Assembly: GCF_042094015.1 (NCBI RefSeq)
Contig: NZ_JBELDZ010000055.1
Location: forward strand, 1-16,378
Reading direction: 5' to 3'
Source of the DNA: Aurantibacter sp042094015
GTDB lineage: Bacteria > Bacteroidota > Bacteroidia > Flavobacteriales > Flavobacteriaceae
DNA length: 16,378 nt
Translations under genes and position numbers: made by a program
In this document: positions 1-6,872 of the stretch, one piece after another
Numbering within the stretch: the first letter of the stretch is position 1
Layout of the letters: each line of letters opens with the position of its first letter
The notes under the pieces: model-generated
Database searches by the model: none
Told to the model about the DNA's origin: nothing
Seen by the model: only the letters and a program-made list of their open reading frames with translations

Positions 1-190
1 TTATTCTAAATCTATTTTAAATTATTGGAAATTCCCAATACTCATAAGTTCATCCTTAACTGCATTATATATCTTTATATACACTATTATACAATTAGAA
101 AACTATGCACTTTTAGTTGGAAGTATTGGCTTATTTATTATACTAGCCATAGTAATGTATGTTTCTAGAAAAATAGAATGGACTAACTAA
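1..190 (+). CDS. creD: CreD-like inner-membrane protein, C-terminal end only
   Basis: Partial gene: only the last 62 codons are present (reading frame begins at base 2, TAA at 188-190), so the start lies outside the window. The residues form two hydrophobic membrane spans and then the motif LLVGSIGLFIILAIVMYVSR followed by KIEWTN. This resembles the C-terminus of the CreD/cell envelope integrity inner-membrane family, where an 'LLxGSxGLF..LAxVMYxTRKxDW' pattern is typical. CreD proteins are multi-spanning inner-membrane proteins linked in other bacteria to the CreBC response and envelope integrity; their biochemical role is poorly defined. In Bacteroidota creD-like genes often follow a small DNA-binding regulator gene, which would be upstream here and cannot be seen. 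The family call is from memory of the C-terminal motif and covers only a small part of the protein. Confidence 0.72.
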   Translation, partial: YSKSILNYWKFPILISSSLTALYIFIYTIIQLENYALLVGSIGLFIILAIVMYVSRKIEWTN

Positions 191-199
191 TATAAATTT

Positions 200-235
200 A
201 AAAGCGACTTATAGAAATATAGGTCGCTTTTATAT
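200..235 (+). terminator. Intrinsic terminator after creD
   Basis: The inverted repeat AAAAGCGAC (200-208) / GTCGCTTTT (223-231) gives a perfect 9-bp stem that can extend weakly into the AT-rich loop, and it ends in TTTTATAT. It begins 10 bases after the creD stop, as expected for a rho-independent terminator. It ends only about 13 bases before the ATG of the next gene. Confidence 0.75.
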
Positions 236-243
236 AATTCCAA

Positions 244-600
244 ATGATTAAGTTCAACTCTAAGTTTGCCTTAATAACCTTATACTTATTGGCTACAGAA
301 ATTTGTTTTGCTTTATTTCTAAAAGATGGTTTTATTCGTTACACCTTTGGAGACTTTTTAGCAACCATTTTATTGTATTGTGCCATAAAAAGCGTATTCA
401 ACTTAAAATCCAAATACATTGCTTTTATAACATTAAGCATTGCTTTTACACTAGAGGCTTTTCAATATTTCAATCTATTAGAAGTTCTTAATCTACACCA
501 TTACAAACTACTTAATATTGTAATGGGATCTCATTTTAGTTTGGAAGATGTTTTAGCTTATACCTTAGGGACTTTATGTATTTATTTTATAGATAAATAA
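244..600 (+). CDS. DUF2809 family small membrane protein
   Basis: A 118-residue, highly hydrophobic protein with about four membrane spans (roughly residues 8-25, 35-52, 57-75 and 98-115). The pattern FIRYTFGDFLATILLYC, then LEAFQYFNLLEVLNL, then SLEDVLAYTLG matches the DUF2809 family, small integral membrane proteins of unknown function that are common in Bacteroidota and Firmicutes. Family members share the polar GD in span 2, EFxQ/EAFQ after span 3 and the ED-x3-YTxG near the last span; all three are present here. Length is normal for the family. The ATG at 244 lies directly after the upstream terminator hairpin and no separate promoter is obvious, so it may depend on read-through from creD. 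Function unknown; the family assignment is fairly firm. Confidence 0.8.
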   Translation: MIKFNSKFALITLYLLATEICFALFLKDGFIRYTFGDFLATILLYCAIKSVFNLKSKYIAFITLSIAFTLEAFQYFNLLEVLNLHHYKLLNIVMGSHFSLEDVLAYTLGTLCIYFIDK

Positions 601-659
601 CACTACTCATTCTGTATTAACACAAAACAAAAACCTTAAAAAAAAAGAAAAGATAAAAA

Positions 660-1445
660 CTAAGCTCTATTCTTCTCTTGAATTTTCCTAACAATATTAG
701 CAGCTGTATTTCTAGAAAGTACTCTTGGCAATAATGCCAAAAACTTATTAAAACCACCAGGAATTGCATAAGTTTTTCCTTTGTGCATGGCTTTATAACC
801 ATATAAAGTTACTTTTTTAGGGCAACCCATATTAAAACCAATTTTTCCTTTATCTTCTCCTTCTTGAACGGTTTTCTGAAATAGTGTTTTTGTTGGTCCA
901 GGACAAAAAGCGGTTACAGTAACTCCAGTACCTTTTAACTCGTTTGCTATAGCTTCAGAAAAAGATAATACATAGGCTTTTGTAGCATAATACAATGCCA
1001 TTAATGGTCCTGGTTGAAATGCTGCTAAAGAAGAAACATTTAACACTTTACCACTTCCGTTTGTTACCATATCTTTTAATAACAACTTTGTTAAATGCGT
1101 AGTTGTAATAACATGTAGATTCAACATTCCTAATTCGCGTTCCCAATTATTTTCATGAAACGAACCAAACATACCAAAACCTGCATTATTGATTAAAACT
1201 TCAATAGTGTAGTCTTTAACTTGATTAAATAATTTCTGTGCAGACTCTTGTTTACTTAAATCTTGAGCTATTGTAATTACTTTAATGTTGTAGTTTTCTT
1301 CTAAAATACTTTTTTCTAATTGTAATTTATCAGTGTTTAAATCCACCATAACAATAGTGTATTTATCTTTAGCTAATAAATTACAAAACTCTAATCCTAA
1401 ACCAGAAGCTGCACCAGTAACTAGAGCTGTTTTATTCTTTTCCAT
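660..1445 (-). CDS. Short-chain dehydrogenase/reductase (SDR), classical type
   Basis: A 261-residue cytoplasmic NAD(P)-dependent oxidoreductase with the complete classical SDR signature. The cofactor motif TGAASGLG is at residues 10-17, NNAG at 86-89, catalytic Ser at 138/139 (NVSS), the YxxxK pair at Tyr152/Lys156, and the PGPT loop after the active site. Asp35 at the end of the second strand (VMVDL) is the position that usually favours NAD(H) over NADP(H); this is inference. The substrate cannot be told from sequence. Its ATG (1443-1445) lies inside the end of the upstream oxidoreductase gene (14-base overlap), so the two are almost certainly one transcript and may be translationally coupled. 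The upstream gene carries an in-frame stop, which could reduce expression of this one by polarity. The enzyme itself looks intact. Confidence 0.9.
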   Translation of the reverse strand: MEKNKTALVTGAASGLGLEFCNLLAKDKYTIVMVDLNTDKLQLEKSILEENYNIKVITIAQDLSKQESAQKLFNQVKDYTIEVLINNAGFGMFGSFHENNWERELGMLNLHVITTTHLTKLLLKDMVTNGSGKVLNVSSLAAFQPGPLMALYYATKAYVLSFSEAIANELKGTGVTVTAFCPGPTKTLFQKTVQEGEDKGKIGFNMGCPKKVTLYGYKAMHKGKTYAIPGGFNKFLALLPRVLSRNTAANIVRKIQEKNRA

Positions 1446-2637
1446 CTACAAAATCTTGTAGATAGCTATATCTATCTGTTAATTTTCCATTTTCTGTCAT
1501 TTTTGCTCTAGCTAAAACACCATCAACATCATTATTATAAAATGCAGGAATAACATGTTCTAAAAATGTTTCACCAAAACCTTCAGAAGCATCTTTAGGT
1601 AATTCGCAAGGTAAGTTATCTACAGCCATCATTGTTATGCAATCTTTAGCATTAAAAGCAACTTCTTGTTCTGTTTTAGCATCATAACCATAAAAAGGAT
1701 CTGCTATAGTAGAAGGTCTAATTGTACTTGCAACTGGTCCGTCTATGTCGCAAGACACATCTGCAACCAAATTTATTCTAAAGTCTGGATGCTTTGCATC
1801 TTCACGGGTAAATAAAAATGGAGCACCATCTCCATAAAAATGACCTGCAATAAAAAAGTCAGTTTCTTTAGCATAAGCCATAAAATTACTTTGATAACCA
1901 GATGGATCTTTGTAAAATTCATATTTATTTCCGGCTTTGCCGTCTGTACGTTTGTTATATTCCATAACATCTGACATACAATAAACTGGTTCAGTAAAAT
2001 CTCCAGTTAAATAAACCGTATCTGTAACTTCTTTAATTTTTAAATGATCTAAAATTTCTTTAGCGCCTTGAGCAACTTTACCTGTTCCTGTTAAAACTAT
2101 TTTAATATTTGGAATAGTAATTTTATCCAATTCTGCTTTTACAGCATCTAAATCTGCTAACGTTTCTACTTTAGGTAAATTGAATATTCCATCGCGTAGT
2201 CCTAAAGCTCTAAATCCATTATAAGCGCCAACTCATCCCGCATAACGACCAAAACCAATAAGTCTAGAATTATTTTCACGAACAATAGTTTCGTGATCAT
2301 ACATTTCTATATTTTTGTCTAAGATAACTTTAAGTAACTCACGATTGTAAGGTTGCTTCTTAATAGTATGACTAAAAAAGAAATATTTTTTATTAGGAAT
2401 TAACGCATCCATTGGCACTTCTTTTACACCAATCATTACATCTGCATCACTTACATCTTGAGCAACTTCAAATCCTAAATCTTCATATTGACTATCTCTA
2501 AAAACACGTATATCCGAAGACTCAACAATTATTTCTGCTTTTGGAAATTTTGTTTTAAATTCTTGTAAAGCTTCTGGAGAGAATACCACACGTCTGTCTG
2601 GTGGATTTTTACGTTCTTTAATGATAGCGAATTTCAT
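1432..2637 (-). pseudogene. Saccharopine dehydrogenase/AlaDH-PNT-like oxidoreductase, interrupted by in-frame TGA
   Basis: Read through one stop codon, this is a 401-codon gene of normal length for flavobacterial NAD(P)-dependent oxidoreductases of the alanine dehydrogenase/PNT superfamily, closest in pattern to lysine-forming saccharopine dehydrogenases. The N-terminal domain begins with FAIIKERKNPPDRRVVFSPE and contains IGVKEVP, SHTIKKQPYN and IGFGRYAG. At 2233-2235 (minus strand) TGA follows GRYAG, and the same frame continues with VGAYNGFRALGLRDG. The second half has the Rossmann motif TGTGKVAQGAKE and ends at TAA 1432-1434. No frame change is needed, so a single substitution explains the interruption. 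No ATG near the break would restart a functional second half; a TTG at 2128-2130 is the first plausible alternative start. Both halves look otherwise conserved, suggesting a recent mutation, a sequence error, or read-through. The product may act on lysine or another amino acid; the substrate is not certain. Confidence 0.82.
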
Positions 2638-2927
2638 ATTTATTTTGTTTGGACTAGTATAACTTAAAATGATGCTGCTAAATTAATATTAAATTAATGC
2701 GCTAGCAAATAATTTATTTTACAAGACTTAGCTCTTGATTGTTATTCTTTAGTACTTAATTCTATCTAATCTATAAGTTGCTAATCGATTTTTAATCTTA
2801 ATCTTTTTAGAAAGTTGAATTGGTATAGTGTTTGAACTATAATTTTTGTTAATTTTGCTAATTCGCGTTATTAATTACTCATAGATTGTTTTTTGAAACA
2901 ATTCGTGAATAGTTCACAATTAAAAAT
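2638..2927. other. Non-coding stretch between oxidoreductase and tmRNA gene
   Basis: This 290-bp AT-rich stretch holds no credible protein gene. It must contain the start region of the minus-strand oxidoreductase (ATG at 2635-2637) and the promoter of the tmRNA gene. I find a good -7 element for the latter but no exact TAnnTTTG for the minus-strand gene, and no convincing hairpin or repeat otherwise. Confidence 0.6.
2831..2857 (+). promoter_or_regulatory. Possible ssrA promoter
   Basis: TAATTTTG at 2850-2857 fits the Bacteroidota -7 consensus TAnnTTTG exactly, and TTTG lies upstream at 2831-2834. The 15-base gap between them is shorter than the usual 17-23, so the -33 part is doubtful. Transcription would begin about 2864, leaving a leader of about 60 bases to be removed by RNase P when the tmRNA 5' end matures. 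Confidence 0.45.
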
Positions 2928-3319
2928 GGGGTCGACTGGTTTTGACAGCGAGATTTATGAATTAGTAAGCACGTCGAGTAATGAAATTATACTCGTAAAT
3001 ACTTATTTCAACTTTTTAATCGGCGAGAATAACTACGCTTTAGCTGCATAATCTGAATTATAGTAAGATTAAGCCTCGGTACACAAGGTGTACAAGCTTT
3101 ATGTCTCCGGAAAGCCTTGATTGGCGGCGTTCCATTTTGAGGCATCGAAAATGTCAATATAGATTTAGTGAAGCTTTGGCACTATTTCGAAATAAAAAAG
3201 CTAAGCTAAAAACAGATTGTCTTTAATCAGTTTTTAGTCGAAAATCTAAGAAAAGGATAAACGTGTAGAAAGCTGATTGATGACTTGTTTGGACGAGAGT
3301 TCGATTCTCTCCGACTCCA
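2928..3319 (+). ncRNA. ssrA: Transfer-messenger RNA (tmRNA)
   Basis: tmRNA rescues ribosomes stalled on broken mRNAs, acting with SmpB and tagging the unfinished protein for proteolysis. The 5' end GGGGTCG (2928-2934) pairs with CGACTCC (3312-3318) to form the 7-bp acceptor stem with one G-U pair. The T-arm GAGAG-TTCGATT-CTCTC lies just before it, and the 5' GACTGGTTTTGACAGC segment is the typical D-loop-like region. The discriminator base is A3319. The next bases are CTT, so the 3' CCA is not encoded and must be added by the nucleotidyltransferase. The tag frame at 3022-3051 encodes GENNYALAA-stop with a GGC (Gly) resume codon, as in other flavobacteria. At about 392 nt it is a one-piece tmRNA of ordinary length. 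Confidence 0.97.
3022..3051 (+). other. tmRNA tag-peptide reading frame
   Basis: GGC GAG AAT AAC TAC GCT TTA GCT GCA TAA encodes GENNYALAA followed by a stop. The C-terminal ALAA is the degron recognised by ClpXP-type proteases. The resume codon is GGC rather than the GCA used in enterobacteria. Confidence 0.95.
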
Positions 3320-3323
3320 CTTT

Positions 3324-3356
3324 AAACCCTACAACTATTATGTCTGTAGGGTTTTT
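3324..3356 (+). terminator. Terminator of ssrA
   Basis: A perfect 10-bp stem, AAACCCTACA (3324-3333) / TGTAGGGTTT (3345-3354), with an 11-base loop, ending in TTTTT. It starts five bases after the mature 3' end of tmRNA. Confidence 0.88.
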
Positions 3357-3404
3357 GCTTTAGAATTGACAGGAGTTGCTGACAATATAAAAAATTAAAT
3401 CTTT

Positions 3405-3761
3405 ATGACTTTAGAAGAATTAGTTGGAACATATAACATTACTGGTAAAAATCAAGATGAAGAAAACTCAGACTATAAAGGAGTTTTAGAATTAAGCTTA
3501 GATTTTGATAATAGAATTGTAGCAAAATGGAATATTTATGAGAACCAAACTCAACTAGGAAAGGGCTTTTTTAAAGACAATATATTAGTTATTAACTTTA
3601 ATTACCTGTCTGAAGATTTTAAAACCTACAAAGGTGTTGTTGTTTACAAATGTGTAACTAAAGATATTCTAGAAGGTTTTTGGTCTGAAAAGCATGGAAA
3701 TCCGTTATACTTAGGCCAAGAAACGGCTTATAGAACTAAACCCGTTACTAGCTTAAATTAA
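3405..3761 (+). CDS. Hypothetical protein, probable small beta-rich cytoplasmic protein
   Basis: A 118-residue soluble protein without signal peptide or membrane span; I do not recognise the family. It reads as a chain of alternating hydrophobic strands separated by turns: LVGTYNITG near the start, GVLELSLDF, IVAKWNIYE, GKGFFKDNILVINFNYL, YKGVVVYKCV, DILEGFWSE. The repeated 'G..y/f' strand starts and 'LEGFW' resemble small eight-stranded barrels of the lipocalin/avidin type, but this is only a resemblance of pattern. The ATG at 3405 is preceded by an A-rich stretch typical of this phylum. It lies 49 bases after the ssrA terminator and converges on the GLPGLI gene, with the two stop codons only five bases apart. 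Base composition matches its neighbours. The even amino-acid use and clean frame make it a probable real gene. Confidence 0.7.
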   Translation: MTLEELVGTYNITGKNQDEENSDYKGVLELSLDFDNRIVAKWNIYENQTQLGKGFFKDNILVINFNYLSEDFKTYKGVVVYKCVTKDILEGFWSEKHGNPLYLGQETAYRTKPVTSLN

Positions 3762-3765
3762 GCTA
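3749..3765. repeat. Palindrome across two convergent stop codons
   Basis: TAGCTTAA-A-TTAAGCTA is a perfect inverted repeat (8-base arms, one central base). It covers the stop of the small gene at 3759-3761 and ends two bases before the stop region of the convergent GLPGLI gene (3767-3769). As RNA it could form a 6-bp stem with a 5-base loop on either strand. There is no strong T-tract on the + side, so it would be a weak terminator at best. Confidence 0.5.
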
Positions 3766-3766
3766 A

Positions 3767-4597
3767 TTATCTTCCCATTCTATTACTTCTAAATTCTTTC
3801 ATTTTCTGTAAAACAATATCTTGGTATTCTTGCTTTGATACTTCTTTTCCTTTATTTGGAATAACAATTTCTATTTCTTCTTCAGGGTTAATTACAATTT
3901 TTGAACATAGTATAGTTGTATTATCTGCGCTTACTTCTAAAATTAAGCCTGGTAATCCAGAATATTCTAAAGGACCAGTAGCAACTGGTATTTGCAACGT
4001 ATACCAAGCTTCTACTTGCGTTAGTTCTATTTGGTTTTCTGTACCATCTTTCTTTTCGGCAGTTCGTAATTTCCCCCAAGAAAAGGCATACCAATTAAGA
4101 TCGTTTGTTGGAATTAAAGCATTAGCTCTAAAGCAGGTGTAATTTCCAATTTGTTTAGTTTCACCACTTAATTGCCAATCAATTTTTAGCAAACTATCTT
4201 TAACCATAAATCGTTTACCATAAAATTCTTGATTTTGAATTTGGGTTTTACTTTTTAAATTTTTGTATTGTAGGCCTGGTGTAAAATTCTTACCCCAAGA
4301 ATCTGTTGCTCCAGATATAGCATCTATTTTTTCTTCTTCATAAAAGCTAGATTCTTCTTTATTAAAAGACAATACATATGTTTTTTGTAATCTATTTTTT
4401 AATCTAGAGGCTACATCTTTCTTTTGTGCTTCTGTTAATTGATTTCCCCATTTACCTAAATCCATTTTTTGTTTTGAAAAATAATAAGCTTTAGCTTGAA
4501 AATCATCCAACGAAACATATTCAAGATCTCTATTTACACTAGTCGTGAAAATCAATAACAACGATAAAAGGCTTAATTTTAAAAGATTACTTTTCAT
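3767..4597 (-). CDS. GLPGLI family secreted protein
   Basis: A 276-residue exported protein of the Bacteroidota-specific GLPGLI family. An N-terminal signal peptide (MKSNLLKLSLLSLLLIFTTS) precedes the mature domain, and the family signature YSGLPGLILEV is at about residues 212-222. Upstream of it are the usual family elements: a strand rich in aromatic residues around NWYAFSWG and a VEAWYTLQIPVATGP segment. Function is unknown; relatives are often found near TonB-dependent receptors, but none is in this window. I start at ATG 4595-4597. An in-frame ATG 48 bases upstream would place 16 extra residues ahead of the signal peptide and its codons would overlap the likely promoter (4622-4629). It lies downstream of the LysR gene on the same strand with a 76-base gap and probably has its own promoter. 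Confidence 0.88.
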   Translation of the reverse strand: MKSNLLKLSLLSLLLIFTTSVNRDLEYVSLDDFQAKAYYFSKQKMDLGKWGNQLTEAQKKDVASRLKNRLQKTYVLSFNKEESSFYEEEKIDAISGATDSWGKNFTPGLQYKNLKSKTQIQNQEFYGKRFMVKDSLLKIDWQLSGETKQIGNYTCFRANALIPTNDLNWYAFSWGKLRTAEKKDGTENQIELTQVEAWYTLQIPVATGPLEYSGLPGLILEVSADNTTILCSKIVINPEEEIEIVIPNKGKEVSKQEYQDIVLQKMKEFRSNRMGR

Positions 4598-4621
4598 AAT
4601 ATAATTTCCTATTTTGTTTAA

Positions 4622-4629
4622 CAAAAATA
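4622..4629 (-). promoter_or_regulatory. -7 element of the GLPGLI gene promoter
   Basis: The minus strand reads TATTTTTG here, an exact match to the TAnnTTTG -7 element of Bacteroidota promoters. It lies 24 bases upstream of the chosen ATG, so the 5' UTR would be under 20 bases. No TTG is found at the -33 position. The same octamer precedes the rhodanese pair at 8047-8054. Confidence 0.5.
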
Positions 4630-4673
4630 CTAAAATAATAAACATAATAAACTTCTATGTGAAAATTTTAACA

Positions 4674-5597
4674 TTAATAAGCATTAAACCACTCAAAATG
4701 ATCTTTCATTATTTTAGATTTATTCATATTAATATACTCTATAAATGCTTTGGCTACATAAGACATATTTTTAGAACTTAACCAAATAAGATTCCAATTA
4801 CTAACTATAGGTAAATCTTTAACTGGAATAACTTGTAAGTCTCCATTTTGCAGTTCATTTTTAATTCCAATTAAAGGCATTATTGAAAAACCTAACCCAG
4901 CTACAACAGCTTGTTTTATAGCTTCATTAGAGGTTAATTCTATTTTTTTATAGGTAGATATTTTATTAGAAGCCATAAAACGCTCCATTGCATATCTGGT
5001 TGCAGAACCTTGCTCCCTATATATTAAAGGCAATTCCTCAATCTCTTTAATAGATAGGTTTTTATTTTTAAGATGGAATTGCTTTCCTCCAATTAAATAC
5101 AATTTGTTATCCATTAGAGAAATCGTTTCAATTTTAAGATGCTTTGGCAAAGTAGAAACCATAGCAAAATCTATATCATTATTTTCTAAAGCTTTTACAA
5201 CAGAAGCTTTATTAGTTACATCCATAACCAAATCTACACCAGAATTTTTCCTTATAAAGTCTGTTAAAAAATATGGCATAGCGTACTTTGCTGTAGAGAC
5301 TATAGCTAGTTTTAATTTACCTGCTAATTCACCCTGAAAAGCTAATGCTTGATAGTTTATTGATTCTACCTGAGATAAAATAGCCTTAGCTGCCAATGTA
5401 ATTTCTTCACCAAATTCTGTAATATAAATTCTTCTTCCAACAACTTCGAACAAAGGAATTTTAAATTGGTCTTGAAACTTTTTTAATTGAATAGATACTG
5501 CTGGCTGAGTCAAAAACAACTCTTCAGATGCTTTCGTAACACTCTTTAGGTCTGCAACTTTATTAAATATCTCTAATTGATGTAATGTAAAGTTCAT
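4674..5597 (-). CDS. LysR-type transcriptional regulator, probable regulator of the SbtA locus
   Basis: A 307-residue LysR-family DNA-binding protein of normal length. The winged helix-turn-helix occupies residues 1-60, with the recognition region at about 18-37 (KSVTKASEELFLTQPAVSIQ). The effector-binding domain follows from about residue 90 (GKLKLAIVSTAKYAMPYFL) to the C-terminus and includes the conserved EAIKQAVVAGLGFSIMPL segment. Its domain pattern is like the CbbR/CysB side of the family, where ligands are small metabolites. It is divergent from the 65-residue membrane protein and the SbtA permease, sharing a 104-base AT-rich intergenic region. This is the classic layout in which a LysR protein controls both itself and the divergent genes, so I infer that it senses a carbon- or bicarbonate-related metabolite. 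The ligand itself cannot be read from sequence. Confidence 0.92.
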   Translation of the reverse strand: MNFTLHQLEIFNKVADLKSVTKASEELFLTQPAVSIQLKKFQDQFKIPLFEVVGRRIYITEFGEEITLAAKAILSQVESINYQALAFQGELAGKLKLAIVSTAKYAMPYFLTDFIRKNSGVDLVMDVTNKASVVKALENNDIDFAMVSTLPKHLKIETISLMDNKLYLIGGKQFHLKNKNLSIKEIEELPLIYREQGSATRYAMERFMASNKISTYKKIELTSNEAIKQAVVAGLGFSIMPLIGIKNELQNGDLQVIPVKDLPIVSNWNLIWLSSKNMSYVAKAFIEYINMNKSKIMKDHFEWFNAY

Positions 5598-5701
5598 AGT
5601 ATTTAATTATATATAACATAATAAATATAAATAAAAATATATACAAATAAGATGTAATCTTTGCACCAAGAAAAATAAACACAACATTAAAACACAACAA
5701 A
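5598..5701. promoter_or_regulatory. Divergent promoter region, probable LysR operator
   Basis: This 104-base region separates the LysR gene from the SbtA unit and is almost pure A/T in its LysR-proximal half. On the + strand AATCTTTG at 5656-5663 differs in one base from the -7 consensus TAnnTTTG and lies 38 bases before the ATG at 5702. No TTG is found at -33, which would fit a promoter needing an activator. The segment ATATAAATAAAAATATATA (5625-5643) recurs with one base missing at 6885-6902, ahead of the 104-residue gene. Confidence 0.45.
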
Positions 5702-5899
5702 ATGAAACCAAAAACAAAAAAACACACATCTAAATCAAGAATAGCAACACCTAACAAAATAAGTGTTCTAATATTTTGCTTACTGAGCCTATTTTTTATT
5801 TACCTATCATTAACCAATAATAGTTTATTCTTAACAGAACTACTATTAAGTTTTAGTCTTATTGGATTTGCTCTTCTAAATAATGTTACAAATAAATAA
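5702..5899 (+). CDS. Small two-helix membrane protein upstream of SbtA
   Basis: A 65-residue protein with a strongly basic N-terminus (eight Lys/Arg in the first 19 residues) and two hydrophobic spans, about residues 20-38 and 43-60, joined by a short NNSLF turn. By the positive-inside rule both ends should face the cytoplasm. I do not recognise the family. It is the first gene after the LysR-controlled region, and its stop codon (5897-5899) lies one base before the preferred SbtA start, so the two are co-transcribed and probably translationally coupled. A role as accessory subunit or leader gene for the permease is inference from position only. Coding is supported by the hydrophobic pattern, the ATG with an A-rich lead and the tight junction, but such a short ORF could be missed or wrongly called. 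Confidence 0.68.
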   Translation: MKPKTKKHTSKSRIATPNKISVLIFCLLSLFFIYLSLTNNSLFLTELLLSFSLIGFALLNNVTNK

Positions 5900-5900
5900 T

Positions 5901-6872
5901 ATGGATTTAAATATACTTATAGATAATCTTACAAACCCTGCATTACTTTTTTTCTTTTTAGGAGTTATAGCGGTTCAACTAAAAAGCGATTTAAGTATTC
6001 CTGAAAATTCGTCTAAATTCATTTCTTTATATCTTTTATTATGTATAGGGTTTAAAGGTGGACAAGAATTAGCTCACAGTACTTTTAATATGGAAATACT
6101 TTGGTCTTTACTTTTTGGAATCCTATTAGCCACTATAGTTCCAATTTATACTTATTTTATTTTAAGAAAAAAGTTTAGCATAGAAAATGCCGGAGCAATA
6201 GCTGCTGCTTACGGCTCTGTAAGCGCTGTAACATTTGTAACAACCATAGCTTTTTTAGAAATGAAAAACATTCCTTTTAGCGGACATATGGTTGCTGTAA
6301 TGGCATTAATGGAAGCACCATCTATTATGATTGGCCTTATTTTAATGACTATATCAAAAAAGAAGAAAAAGAATACTGAAAAAAGCATTCCAATGAAGAA
6401 AGTAATACATCACTCTCTAACAAATGGAAGCGTATTACTTATTATTGGAAGTTTAATTATTGGATTTCTAACTAGTGAAGCACAAGCTGAAGGCATCAAA
6501 CCTTTTACCACAGATATTTTCAAAGGTTTTTTATCTGTATTTCTTTTAGATATGGGAATTACTAGCGGACGTAAATTATCTGATTTTATCAAAAAAGGTT
6601 GGTTTGCCTTTGTTTTTGCAATTTTAATACCAGTACTAAACGGCTGTCTTGTAGCAGTTGCTTCTGGTCTATTTATGGAAACTACAGGCAATAGACTTTT
6701 AATGGCCATCTTAGCCGCCAGCGCATCTTACATTGCCGTACCAGCAGCTATGAAATTAGCAGCTCCAAAAGCAAGCCCAAGTCTTTACATACCAATGGCA
6801 TTAGCTATAACTTTCCCTTTTAATATTACAATAGGAATGCCATTATATTTATGCATAACAAACATGTTATAA
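5901..6872 (+). CDS. sbtA: Sodium-dependent bicarbonate permease, SbtA family
   Basis: A 323-residue integral membrane protein of the SbtA family, which imports bicarbonate with sodium across the inner membrane. It shows two halves of about five spans each, separated by a charged cytoplasmic stretch (ISKKKKKNTEKS, about 151-162). This matches the inverted-repeat fold of the family. Signature segments are present: the N-terminal LTNPALLFFFLGVIAVQLKSDL, AAYGSVSAVTF at 102-112 and ASASYIAVPAAMK at 273-285 with FPFNITIGMPLY near the end. The two S-rich breaks are the known substrate/ion-binding crossover. I choose ATG 5901 because MDLNILIDNLTNP is the family's usual start; ATG 5883 would add six residues and overlap the previous gene. 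In a heterotroph the import would feed carboxylases or pH balance. No PII-like SbtB gene follows. Confidence 0.92.
   Translation: MDLNILIDNLTNPALLFFFLGVIAVQLKSDLSIPENSSKFISLYLLLCIGFKGGQELAHSTFNMEILWSLLFGILLATIVPIYTYFILRKKFSIENAGAIAAAYGSVSAVTFVTTIAFLEMKNIPFSGHMVAVMALMEAPSIMIGLILMTISKKKKKNTEKSIPMKKVIHHSLTNGSVLLIIGSLIIGFLTSEAQAEGIKPFTTDIFKGFLSVFLLDMGITSGRKLSDFIKKGWFAFVFAILIPVLNGCLVAVASGLFMETTGNRLLMAILAASASYIAVPAAMKLAAPKASPSLYIPMALAITFPFNITIGMPLYLCITNML

Noticed and set aside
617..802. Minus-strand 61-residue ORF at the end of the SDR gene
   Set aside because: Overlaps the SDR coding sequence in another frame; its K- and F-rich tail is translated poly-A/T intergenic DNA.
2196..2235. Selenocysteine insertion at the in-frame TGA
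   Set aside because: No clear bacterial SECIS-like hairpin is visible in the 40 bases after the TGA, and this enzyme family does not use a redox-active residue at that position.
3366..3391. Sigma-70-like promoter TTGACA...TATAAA before the 118-residue gene
   Set aside because: The spacer is only 14 bases and this phylum uses a different consensus; AT-rich DNA gives such matches by chance.
4598..4645. Sixteen-residue N-terminal extension of the GLPGLI protein
   Set aside because: It would precede a complete signal peptide and its codons overlap an exact TAnnTTTG promoter element on the same strand.
5883..5900. Alternative SbtA start MLQINN
   Set aside because: The family normally begins at the MDLN-type start; the upstream ATG lies inside the preceding small gene.
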